This document shows, in pieces, positions 43,574 through 51,682 of a stretch of DNA of 61,361 nucleotides. The first letter of the stretch is position 1, and every line of letters begins with the position of its first letter. Source of the DNA: Zhongshania aliphaticivorans (GTDB taxonomy: Bacteria > Pseudomonadota > Gammaproteobacteria > Pseudomonadales > Spongiibacteraceae). The notes below the pieces were generated by a model, which was not told the DNA's origin, did no database searches, and saw only the letters and a list, made by a program, of their open reading frames with translations. The stretch lies in contig NZ_CACSIJ010000001.1 of the NCBI RefSeq assembly GCF_902705855.1, positions 659,381-720,741 on the forward strand, written 5' to 3'. A program made the position numbers and the translations under genes.

Positions 43574-45304
43574 CTATTTAGTTATAGCGACTGCGCAATA
43601 ACCGCGCTCATCCTTTAAACGCCACTGCACTGCCGCAACGGCAGTTTGCAACTCGTCATTTAATAATTCGGGATCTATCTCTTTTCGCTGCAACATCGCA
43701 AGTAACGACAGCGGCCCACCGGTCCACTTCGGATAGTTCAGCGCATAAATCGCGAGTAAATCCACACCTTCGATAGCATCAACATTGCTTGCTAGCGAGC
43801 CAGCGAACCTCGCCTCTAAAGAATTCAATGCCGCCAAGGCAACGACTACCAACATATTCAAACCGTGGCTGCGATCTTCCACGCCAGTGCTACTGGTGTG
43901 GCTATCAACGTCAATTCCCATCGCCGTTAAGGCAGCACCCAACTCCACCGAGCTCGCCGCCCGACTAAGCTGTTCTGCATTTAAGCCAGTCTCGCTAACA
44001 TAAGCAGACAATGCAGACGCCATGGTTCGCAAAGAACCGCTCTCACCATCAACAACTACCGCAGAGATGCCCAGCGTCGCCAATAGGCTAACAGCTGCCG
44101 CCTTAGTCTTATCAGCAGCAGGGCCGACTAGCTCAACAAATTCTGATAGCTCGCCGCAAAAATGAATTTCTGCACCACCGCCAACAGTAAATTCGTCCTT
44201 GGCTACATCCCGCAAAATGACGGTTTTATCTGCAAACCCTGTTATCTGATCAGAAACGACTAAGTCTGCCGCTGCCTCATCGACTAAGGCAACGCGCTTT
44301 TGAAGACGAGTAGGCGCAGATACCGCCGACTGCCAAGCAACTGATGCTGGCAATTCACCTGCCACGCCCAATCTACGCTTAGCGTGTTTTGATGCGGCTG
44401 TTTTATTCAAGAAGCAGCTGGTCACCATATTCGAAGCGATGGGATCACTCATCAGATCAACAAAGATGTCCCACTCAACATCGCTACCTGCATCAATATC
44501 CAGCAAGAACCCTTCTTTAACGCAACTTACTATCGCGCCAACCGCTGGATATAAATCTGCGCGCTGCTTATTCCAAGCTGTTAACGCCAACATTTCATGC
44601 TCAGCACCTAGCGCCTCTACAAAAGCACGGTCTTCTGCCGATACCGCAAACTTGGGCTTATCCCACTTCGCACCCGCGGCCATATTAGCAGCGAGGTCTT
44701 GTGCGCGAGCCACCAGAGAATCCGCTTCACTCAGCTCATCAACCAATCCCAATTCGAATGCTTTAACGGGGCTAATCGCGCCGCCGTCCAGTAACATTTT
44801 TATCGATTCTTTAATCCCGATATATCTTGGTAACCGCTGGGTGCCACCGGCACCCGGCAACAAGCCTAGTAAAATTTCTGGCAAGCCTAAGATAGGCGCA
44901 GTGGACTCAACACACACTCGCGCATGGCAGGCCATGGCAATTTCAAGCCCGCCGCCTAGCGCCAAGCCATTAACAGCTGCAACAACCGGCACCGGTAAAC
45001 GCTCTAAACGCCGAAACAAAGAACCCAAATAGCTATAACGCTCACGCATTTCGGTTTTCGTTGCACTGAAACGCATGGTGCCGAAATCCTGAATCATCGC
45101 CAAATCTGCACCGGCAACGAAGGCACTTTTTCCAGAGGTGATCACCAACCCTTTGATCTTGCCATCGCTTGCGTCAACCGTATCAATCAAGCTACTCAGA
45201 TCTGCCATCATCGCTTCAGAGAAAACGTTAAAGGGCCGCCCCGGCATATCCAATGTTGCCAAGGCGATACCGCGACTGTCGATCTCAAGCTGTATGTTTT
45301 CCAT
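43574..45304 (-). CDS. FadJ-like enoyl-CoA hydratase with degenerate dehydrogenase region
   Basis: A 576-residue protein; true FadB/FadJ are over 700. The N-terminal crotonase domain (about 1-190) keeps both glutamates: E121 in LALGGGLEIAMAC and E143 in LPEILLGLLPGAGGTQRLPR. After the linker there is no GxGxxG Rossmann motif. A recognisable remnant (AEIHFCGELSEFVELV near 385, aligned with the HFFNPVH segment of FadB) has lost the catalytic histidine. The C-terminal helical part (YALNYPKWTGGPLSLL near 536) remains. Hydratase activity is likely; dehydrogenase activity is not. It is divergent from the HMGS-like/thiolase operon. Confidence 0.82.
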   Translation of the reverse strand: MENIQLEIDSRGIALATLDMPGRPFNVFSEAMMADLSSLIDTVDASDGKIKGLVITSGKSAFVAGADLAMIQDFGTMRFSATKTEMRERYSYLGSLFRRLERLPVPVVAAVNGLALGGGLEIAMACHARVCVESTAPILGLPEILLGLLPGAGGTQRLPRYIGIKESIKMLLDGGAISPVKAFELGLVDELSEADSLVARAQDLAANMAAGAKWDKPKFAVSAEDRAFVEALGAEHEMLALTAWNKQRADLYPAVGAIVSCVKEGFLLDIDAGSDVEWDIFVDLMSDPIASNMVTSCFLNKTAASKHAKRRLGVAGELPASVAWQSAVSAPTRLQKRVALVDEAAADLVVSDQITGFADKTVILRDVAKDEFTVGGGAEIHFCGELSEFVELVGPAADKTKAAAVSLLATLGISAVVVDGESGSLRTMASALSAYVSETGLNAEQLSRAASSVELGAALTAMGIDVDSHTSSTGVEDRSHGLNMLVVVALAALNSLEARFAGSLASNVDAIEGVDLLAIYALNYPKWTGGPLSLLAMLQRKEIDPELLNDELQTAVAAVQWRLKDERGYCAVAITK

Positions 45305-45440
45305 CCGATCAAAGCTACCTATATATCAAAATAAAAAATTCGTATAAATCCTATTTTTTACCTGCCCACCTGCATTTCGAACAAGTTTTATACAGCTACA
45401 AAAAAGGCCTATCAATTAGAACGTAAGTATACATACATGT

Positions 45441-45469
45441 TTGCAACAGTAAAGTACGCATGCTATCCT
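45441..45469 (+). promoter_or_regulatory. Promoter candidate for HMGS-like/thiolase operon
   Basis: A -35 TTGCAA (45441-45446), 17-bp spacer and -10 TATCCT (45464-45469) with an extended TGC lie 35 bp before the start at 45504. The spacer contains AAGTACGCATGC (45452-45463), and AAGTATACATAC (45425-45436) lies just upstream: two similar words that could be regulator half-sites. Confidence 0.5.
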
Positions 45470-45503
45470 TTTATCAAAATCACTAGGCAAAATACGTACA
45501 TAT

Positions 45504-46937
45504 ATGAACGGAATAACGGTAGCTGGTACATATCTTCCCCAAGCCCGTATAGCGCGCTCAGAAATCGCCAAAGCACACGCTTGGGCAATCAGCGCCTTAA
45601 AAGGTAAATCCAAGGGCCAGCGCAGTGCTGCAGCATGGGATGAAGACGCGATTACTATGGCGGTGGAATCTTCACGCGGCCTATTAAATAGCGGCGTGCA
45701 AATAGATCAATGTGTGTTTGCCTCTACATCACACCCTTTTGTTGATCGCAGCTCCGCCACCATCGCCGCGGCGGCCTTAGGCCTGCCAAATGATGTCATT
45801 ACCACGGACGCCGCCACCAGCCGTCGCGCCGCCACCAGCGCACTCATTCAAGCATTGCGCTGCAACGGCAATACCCTACTCCTCAGCGGCGAAAAACGTA
45901 TTGCCAGACCGGGTAGCTGGGCAGAAATTGTTTGGGGCGACGCGGGCGCCGCCGTATTAGTTTCAGATGCAGCACCGCAGGCCACCTGCATTGGTTGGCA
46001 GAGCCGTAACGAAGACAGTCCAGATTTTTATACCGCTACTGGCTTCCACCCTTATCAAGGCGAAGAACGCTGGATAAAGGAACAACTAGTTAGTGGTATT
46101 GCCGCACCAACGATTCGTGCTGCAATCGACAAAGCGGGCCTGAAAGCTGCCGACATTACCTGGGCGGTATTACCAGACCCTTCACCGGCCTGTGAAAAAA
46201 CCTTAGCCAAAGAGCTGGGTTTAAGCGCCACCCTGCTCACCCAAGAAATTGTCGCCAATGCTGGCGACCTAGGTAGTGCTCACCCGATTTTTGGTTTAGC
46301 ACTTGCGCTAGAGCGCGCCAAAGTCGGTGACACCATTTTGATTGCCAGCTTTGGCAATGGCTGCGATGCCTTGGTCTTTAAGGTTGAATCCTTGGCCACA
46401 AAATCATCTAGTACAGACGCACAATTACAAGGTGGTAGCGCAGGCAGCTATATGCCGTTTATTAATTCACGCGGCTTATTCGACATCGACTGCGGCCCAC
46501 GCGCCGAGCGCATAGATAAAACCTCATTCAGCGTACATGCACGCTATCAGCGCGACATCACTAGCTTTACCGGCGGAAAAATTACTGGCGGCGGCGCGGT
46601 CCAGTTTCCGAAAAGCCCCGTTGCACTGGATCAAGCGGCGACAACACCCGCGCAATATATCGATGTTTGTCTTGCTAGCGAGCGCGCAAGCGTAGTGTCT
46701 TACACCGCCGACTATTTAACGTATACGCCACAACCGCCGTTCTGCTTCGGCTTGGTTCAGTTTGGTAACGGTGCTCGCGTGGCAATGGAATATGTCGATG
46801 TGCCCAGCGAGGGCTTAGATGTTGGCGATGAATTAGAAATGCGCTTCAGAATTAAACATATTGACCGCGAACGGGGATACAGGCATTACTTCTGGAAAGC
46901 TGCTCCCATAAACACCACCACCGGAGAGCAAAACTGA
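45504..46937 (+). CDS. HMG-CoA-synthase-like domain fused to DUF35-type OB-fold domain
   Basis: The 477-residue protein has an N-terminal thiolase/HMG-CoA-synthase fold (about 1-300; SSATIAAAALGLP, WAEIVWGDAGAAVLVSD, NAGDLGSAHPIFGLALALE) and a C-terminal OB-fold of DUF35 type (about 310-470; VVSYTADYLTYTPQPPFCFGLVQF). In archaea these parts, with a thiolase, form the acetoacetyl-CoA thiolase/HMGS channelling complex, and the next gene here encodes such a thiolase. In this protein the synthase cysteine column (TTDAATSRRAATSAL near 100-114) is arginine, and the zinc-ribbon cysteines before the OB-fold (ITGGGAVQFPK) are absent. A structural or non-classical role is inferred. It could also be a divergent lyase partner. 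Confidence 0.78.
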   Translation: MNGITVAGTYLPQARIARSEIAKAHAWAISALKGKSKGQRSAAAWDEDAITMAVESSRGLLNSGVQIDQCVFASTSHPFVDRSSATIAAAALGLPNDVITTDAATSRRAATSALIQALRCNGNTLLLSGEKRIARPGSWAEIVWGDAGAAVLVSDAAPQATCIGWQSRNEDSPDFYTATGFHPYQGEERWIKEQLVSGIAAPTIRAAIDKAGLKAADITWAVLPDPSPACEKTLAKELGLSATLLTQEIVANAGDLGSAHPIFGLALALERAKVGDTILIASFGNGCDALVFKVESLATKSSSTDAQLQGGSAGSYMPFINSRGLFDIDCGPRAERIDKTSFSVHARYQRDITSFTGGKITGGGAVQFPKSPVALDQAATTPAQYIDVCLASERASVVSYTADYLTYTPQPPFCFGLVQFGNGARVAMEYVDVPSEGLDVGDELEMRFRIKHIDRERGYRHYFWKAAPINTTTGEQN

Positions 46938-48136
46938 TGGCTAGCGGAATTAAAGATAAGGTCGCCATCATTGGCATGGGCTGCAGTACATTTGGCGAAC
47001 GCTGGAATGTAGGCGCCGAAGAATTAATGACCGAAGCATTTAGCGAAGCACTTAGCGATGCCGGCATCACCAAAGAAGATCTTGGCGCCGCGTGGTTAGG
47101 TAGCGCCCTAGACGACGTCAATATCGGTAACTCTGCACTACCGTTGGCCTTTGGCCTTCGCCTGCCACGCATTCCCGTTTCACGGGTAGAAAATATGTGC
47201 GCCACCGGTACAGAAGCACTCCGCGCCGCTACTTACGCTGTTGCCTCTGGTGCCGTTGACATCGCCGTTGCTGTCGGCGTTGAGAAACTAAAAGACACTG
47301 GTTACGGTGGCCTGCCGTTACGTACCAAAGGCACATTCAACGACTTGTGGATGCCCTACGGTTCCGCACCGGGCGGCTTTGCCCAATTAGCCGGCGCCTA
47401 TCGCGCACGCTATGGCGTTAGCAAAGACGACCTAAAACGCGCCATGGCCCATGTGTCGTGGAAAAGCCATCAAAATGGTGCCCGCAATGAAAAAGCGCAT
47501 TTGCGCAAAGCGGTAGACATCGACACTATTTTGAATGCGCCGATGATCTCTGACCCGCTAGGCCTGTTCGACTGCTGTGGCGTGAGTGACGGTGCCGCCT
47601 GCGCCATTGTGACCACCCCCGAAATTGCAGCAACACTGGGTAAAAATAATCCGGTTGTCGTGAAATCCATTCAAATCTCCGCCAGCAATGGCTGGGAAAG
47701 CAGCGCCGACGGTTGGGACGGCAGCTATGTCGTCAACACCCGCGAAGCCGCGAAGCGCGCTTACGCTGAAGCTGGGGTTAAAAACCCCGAGCAAGAAATC
47801 AGCCTTGCCGAAGTACACGACTGCTTCTCTGTGACCGAATTAGTCACCATGGAAGACTTGGGTTTATCGAAAGACGGCTGTGCAATTACCGACATTCTCG
47901 ACGGCAAGTTTGATGCAGACGGCAAAATCCCAGTTCAAATCGATGGCGGCTTAAAGTGCTTTGGCCACCCGGTTGGCGCCACTGGCTTACGCATGGTGTA
48001 CGAAATGTATCTACAGCTTCAGGGCCGTGCCGGCGATCGCCAACGTGACAATGTAAGACTAGGCTTGACTCACAATTTAGGTGGCTCACCCAGCAATAGC
48101 GTGTCTGCAGTAGGTCTGTTTGGTTTACTCGATTAA
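46937..48136 (+). CDS. SCP2-type thiolase / acyl-CoA acetyltransferase
   Basis: A 399-residue thiolase of the SCP-x/archaeal group. The nucleophile is C88 in VENMCATGTEAL, followed by AEVHDCFSVTELV near 292 and GGLKCFGHPVGATG near 335. The C-terminal catalytic cysteine motif of ordinary thiolases is missing, as usual in this group. The ATG overlaps the stop of the HMGS-like gene by one base, so the two products are made together and probably form a complex. Members of this group can be thiolases or, as with steroid side-chain enzymes paired with DUF35 proteins, retro-aldolases; the sequence does not settle it. Confidence 0.87.
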   Translation: MASGIKDKVAIIGMGCSTFGERWNVGAEELMTEAFSEALSDAGITKEDLGAAWLGSALDDVNIGNSALPLAFGLRLPRIPVSRVENMCATGTEALRAATYAVASGAVDIAVAVGVEKLKDTGYGGLPLRTKGTFNDLWMPYGSAPGGFAQLAGAYRARYGVSKDDLKRAMAHVSWKSHQNGARNEKAHLRKAVDIDTILNAPMISDPLGLFDCCGVSDGAACAIVTTPEIAATLGKNNPVVVKSIQISASNGWESSADGWDGSYVVNTREAAKRAYAEAGVKNPEQEISLAEVHDCFSVTELVTMEDLGLSKDGCAITDILDGKFDADGKIPVQIDGGLKCFGHPVGATGLRMVYEMYLQLQGRAGDRQRDNVRLGLTHNLGGSPSNSVSAVGLFGLLD

Positions 48137-48168
48137 TTTTTCATCTACAACAAGGTAATGAGGCAGCA

Positions 48169-48624
48169 ATGGCTGGTTTATATTTAGAAGAGTTTTCAAT
48201 TGGGCAAGTGTTTAAGCACGAAATTCGTCGCACTGTTTTAGAGTCCGACAATATGCTGTTTTCGTCGCTAACCTATAACTCGGCGCCCATTCATATTGAT
48301 CACGACTACGCGTCGAAAACTGAATTCGGCAAACCGCTGATGAACAGTGTATTCACCTTAGGTTTAATTATTGGCCTGAGCGTACAAGACACTACGGTGG
48401 GAACTACCATCGGCAATCTGGGTTTTGGCGAAGTCACCTACCCTGCGCCGGTATTTGCTGGCGATACCATTCGCTGCGAAACCACGGTTTTAGAAATACG
48501 CGAAAGTAAATCCCGCCCCACCCAAGGGATTGTCGCCTTTGAACATAAGGGTATTAATCAGGACGGCGTAGCGGTGTGCGTTGCTATTCGCAAAGCGCTT
48601 ATGATGAAAAAGCCTGTTAACTAA
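48169..48624 (+). CDS. MaoC-family enoyl-CoA hydratase
   Basis: A 151-residue hotdog protein with the hydratase-2 motif around NSAPIHIDHDYASKTEFGKPLMN near 39-61, which contains the catalytic D/H pair. Proteins of this length and style (GEVTYPAPVFAGDTIRCET) are often encoded next to a CitE-like lyase and act on mesaconyl- or itaconyl-CoA-type substrates. Here the lyase gene follows by 14 bp. It should hydrate a double bond of a methyl-branched or dicarboxylic acyl-CoA, producing the beta-hydroxyacyl-CoA that the lyase cleaves. Confidence 0.86.
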   Translation: MAGLYLEEFSIGQVFKHEIRRTVLESDNMLFSSLTYNSAPIHIDHDYASKTEFGKPLMNSVFTLGLIIGLSVQDTTVGTTIGNLGFGEVTYPAPVFAGDTIRCETTVLEIRESKSRPTQGIVAFEHKGINQDGVAVCVAIRKALMMKKPVN

Positions 48625-48638
48625 GACTGGACCTACAG

Positions 48639-49526
48639 ATGATTTACCGTTCATTTTTATTTGCACCGGGCGACTCTGATCGCAAGATTGAAAAAGCGAT
48701 TGCGAGTAATGCCGACGCCATCATTCTAGATTTAGAAGACGCCGTTGTTGCTGAAAACAGACCCATGGCACGCACCCAAGTGCGTGATGTATTACAAGCG
48801 ACGGGCCCTACTATGCCCGGCCGCTTATGGGTACGCATCAACCCAGTATGCACCGACGACTGTCTGTCTGATCTTGCCGCCATTACCTGCGATGGCTTAG
48901 CTGGCGTGATGGTGCCAAAACCCGATAGCGCAGCTGACATCGACACAGTTAGTTATTATCTTGCCGCCCTAGAACGCCGTGAAGGTTTGACTGCGGGCAG
49001 TATAAAAATACTGTCTGTTATGACCGAAACCGGTAAAGGCTTCCTTAACGCCGCTAGCTACGGCAACGCTGACCGCCCACGCTTAAGTGGCGTATTGTGG
49101 GGCGCAGAAGATTTGTCTGCAGCACTGGGCGCCTCTGCCAATACCGACGAAGATGGCGCGCTGTCATTCACCTATCAAATGGCAAGGTCATTGTGTTTAG
49201 CGGCTGCTAGTGCCGGTGAGATTCAAGCCATAGACACTGTCTACACCGACTTTAAAAACCCTGACGGCCTGCGCGCTAATTCACTCGCCGCACGTCGGGA
49301 AGGCTTTCTTGGCAAGATCGCGATTCACCCCAATCAAGTCGACATTATTAACGAATGCTTTAGTCCGTCGCCTGACGATATTGCCCATGCCAAAGCAGTT
49401 ATTGCTGCGTTTGCAGAAAACCCCGGCAAAGGCACAGTTGGTCTAAACGGTAAAATGCTAGACCGTCCACATCAGGTTCAAGCTGAGCGAGTTTTGTCAC
49501 TGGCAGAAGCATTTAATATTCAGTAA
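48639..49526 (+). CDS. HpcH/HpaI (CitE-like) CoA-ester lyase
   Basis: A 295-residue TIM-barrel lyase of the citrate lyase beta/malyl-CoA lyase family: FLFAPGDSDRKIEKA near 6-20, IILDLEDAV near 28-36, a metal glutamate in VMTETGKGF near 128 and WGAEDLSAALG near 152-162. IAIHPNQVDIINE near 228 is also typical. It would split a citramalyl- or malyl-type CoA ester into two smaller units, with acetyl- or propionyl-CoA as one product. It pairs with the MaoC hydratase gene just upstream. Confidence 0.9.
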   Translation: MIYRSFLFAPGDSDRKIEKAIASNADAIILDLEDAVVAENRPMARTQVRDVLQATGPTMPGRLWVRINPVCTDDCLSDLAAITCDGLAGVMVPKPDSAADIDTVSYYLAALERREGLTAGSIKILSVMTETGKGFLNAASYGNADRPRLSGVLWGAEDLSAALGASANTDEDGALSFTYQMARSLCLAAASAGEIQAIDTVYTDFKNPDGLRANSLAARREGFLGKIAIHPNQVDIINECFSPSPDDIAHAKAVIAAFAENPGKGTVGLNGKMLDRPHQVQAERVLSLAEAFNIQ

Positions 49527-49587
49527 TCATCAAAATATTCGGTGCACACAAGATGCGCACCGAGCAGTCAAAGCAGAGGTAATACAC

Positions 49588-50754
49588 ATGGATTTTTCAA
49601 TGTCAGAAGACCACCAAGCCTTACGCGAAGGCGTTGCGTCGGTAATGAAAAAATTCGATGCCGACTACTGGCTAGAGCGCGACGAAGATGGTGAATTCCC
49701 ACGGGATTACCACCGCGCCATGGCAGACGCTGGCTGGCTTGGCATTACCATGCCAGAAGAATACGGCGGCTCAGGCCTAGGTGTAACTGAAGCGGCAATC
49801 ATGATGCACGAAATCGCCAGCCACGGCGGTGGTATGGCAGCAACATCTGCTGTGCATATCAATTTATTTGGACCACACCCTATCGTTGTTAAAGCGACCC
49901 ACGAGCAAAAACAACGCTGGATTCCACGCCTAGTCTCTGGCGAAGACCAGTGCTGCTTTGGCTTCACCGAACCCAATGCCGGTTTAAACACTACCCAGAT
50001 CACCACCTTTGCACAAAAGGTTGAAGGCGGTTATATCGTTAACGGCCAAAAGGTGTGGACCTCTACCGGTCAAGTCGCCAACAAAATTATGTTGCTAGCG
50101 CGCACCACCAAAATTGAAGACTGCAAAAAACCTACCGACGGTATCTCTATTTTCTATACCGATATGGATCGCAGCAAAATTGAAGTCACACGCATCCCTA
50201 AAATGGGCCGCAAATGTGTTGATTCAAATTCGACGTTTATCGACGGCCTATTTGTACCTGACGAAGATCTCATCGGCGAAGAAGGCAAAGGCTTTTCTTA
50301 CATACTCCACAGCCTAAACCCAGAGCGTATTCTAATTGCCGTTGAAGCGATTGGTATTGGTCAAGACGCCCTGCGTCGCGCCACCCAATATGCAAAAGAG
50401 CGTGAAGTATTTGGTCGTCCAATTGGTAAAAACCAAAGTATTCAGCATCCTTTGGCTGAAAACTGGATGTACTTAGAAGCCGCGTTTAACACCGCCATGA
50501 AAGCGGCGTGGTTATATGACAACAACCAGCCCTGCGGTGCTGAAGCAAACTCCGCGAAATTCCTCGGCGCACGCGCAGGCTACGACGCATGTTTGCAAGC
50601 CGTGCTAACTCACGGTGGCATGGGTTACGCCAAGGAATACCATGTAGAGCGCTTGCTGCGTGAAGTTACCGTAACCCGCATCGCACCTATCACCGAACAG
50701 CTTATTAGCTGCTTTATTGCTGAGAAAGTTCTCGGCCTGCCAAAGAGTTATTAA
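49588..50754 (+). CDS. Acyl-CoA dehydrogenase
   Basis: A 388-residue acyl-CoA dehydrogenase: MPEEYGGSGLGVTEAAIMMHEIA near 52-74, CFGFTEPNAGLNTTQI near 124, VNGQKVWTSTGQVANKIMLLART near 150 and YAKEREVFGRPIGKNQSIQHPLAE near 264. The C-terminus ends RIAPITEQLISCFIAEKVLGLP, where the usual EGT segment is replaced. This subgroup is common next to MaoC, lyase and SDR genes. It follows the lyase by 61 bp, a gap holding a CGGTGC/GCACCG hairpin. Probable substrate: a branched acyl-CoA. Confidence 0.92.
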   Translation: MDFSMSEDHQALREGVASVMKKFDADYWLERDEDGEFPRDYHRAMADAGWLGITMPEEYGGSGLGVTEAAIMMHEIASHGGGMAATSAVHINLFGPHPIVVKATHEQKQRWIPRLVSGEDQCCFGFTEPNAGLNTTQITTFAQKVEGGYIVNGQKVWTSTGQVANKIMLLARTTKIEDCKKPTDGISIFYTDMDRSKIEVTRIPKMGRKCVDSNSTFIDGLFVPDEDLIGEEGKGFSYILHSLNPERILIAVEAIGIGQDALRRATQYAKEREVFGRPIGKNQSIQHPLAENWMYLEAAFNTAMKAAWLYDNNQPCGAEANSAKFLGARAGYDACLQAVLTHGGMGYAKEYHVERLLREVTVTRIAPITEQLISCFIAEKVLGLPKSY

Positions 50755-50756
50755 TT

Positions 50757-51668
50757 ATGAGCATGCTTTCCGGAAAAACCGTTTTAGTAACGGGTGGTGG
50801 TCGTGGTGTTGGCCGCGCCATCGCACTTGCCGCAGCAGAAGCTGGCGCCAATGTTGCCGTTAACGATTTAGGCGTATCGCTACAGGGTGACAGCACCGGC
50901 GATAGCCCAGCCCATGAAGTAGTAAAAGAAATTGAAGCTATGGGCGGCAAAGCAATCGCGCTTACCGACAGCGTCGGTAATTGGGATGCTGCCCACAGCA
51001 TGATCGAAACCACAGTGAAAACCTTCGGCAGCATCGACGCAGTCATTAACAACGCGGGCAATTTACGCGATGTTATTTTTCATAAAATGACAGAAGATGA
51101 TTTCGACGCCGTTATTAATGTGCACCTTAAGGGCACGTTCAATATGAGCCGTGCCGCAGCACCCTACTTTAAAGAACAGGCTGGCGGCGCCTTTTTACAT
51201 ATGACCTCGACCTCAGGTTTAGTGGGTAACTTTGGACAGGCAAACTACTGCGCCGCCAAGCTCGGTATTGTTGGTATGTCTAAAGCCATTGCACTAGATA
51301 TGCAGCGTTTTGGTGTACGCTCTAATGCCGTTGCACCGTTCGCGTGGACGCGGATGGTAAGCTCTATTCCCAACGAAACACCTGAACAGAAAAAACGTGT
51401 CGAAGGCCTAATGAAATTAGTACCTGAGCGCTTGGCCCCTTTTGCCGTGGCCATGTGTTCTGACCAAGCCAAACACGTAAGCGGACAAGTATTTGGCGTG
51501 CGTAACAATGAAATTTATTTGTTCTCGCAAAGCCGCCCTATCCGCACCGCACACAGCGGCGACGGCTGGACACCAGAAACCGTTATCGATCGGGTATTAC
51601 CGATGTTTGAAAACGATTTCTATCCATTGCATAAATCCGGTGATGTCTTCACTTGGGATCCAGTTTAA
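50757..51668 (+). CDS. MFE2-like SDR, (3R)-hydroxyacyl-CoA dehydrogenase
   Basis: A 303-residue SDR with TGGGRGVGRAIALAAAEAGANVAVNDLG near 11-38, the long insertion (SLQGDSTGDSPAHEVVKEIEAMGGKAI) typical of the dehydrogenase part of peroxisomal multifunctional enzyme type 2, NNAGNLRD near 100 and YCAAKLG near 163. It should oxidise (3R)-hydroxyacyl-CoA. The gene begins 2 bp after the acyl-CoA dehydrogenase stop, and a hydratase-2 gene follows, so both MFE2 activities are present as separate proteins. Confidence 0.9.
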   Translation: MSMLSGKTVLVTGGGRGVGRAIALAAAEAGANVAVNDLGVSLQGDSTGDSPAHEVVKEIEAMGGKAIALTDSVGNWDAAHSMIETTVKTFGSIDAVINNAGNLRDVIFHKMTEDDFDAVINVHLKGTFNMSRAAAPYFKEQAGGAFLHMTSTSGLVGNFGQANYCAAKLGIVGMSKAIALDMQRFGVRSNAVAPFAWTRMVSSIPNETPEQKKRVEGLMKLVPERLAPFAVAMCSDQAKHVSGQVFGVRNNEIYLFSQSRPIRTAHSGDGWTPETVIDRVLPMFENDFYPLHKSGDVFTWDPV

Positions 51669-51682
51669 GAGCTACATATAAC

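Noticed and set aside
47558-47818. Minus-strand frame of 86 codons
   Set aside because: It lies opposite the thiolase gene, which has full catalytic motifs; it is a shadow frame.
49541-49562. Hairpin CGGTGC/GCACCG between lyase and acyl-CoA dehydrogenase genes as terminator
   Set aside because: The stem is only 6 bp and lacks a T run, and the genes on both sides appear to belong to one operon.
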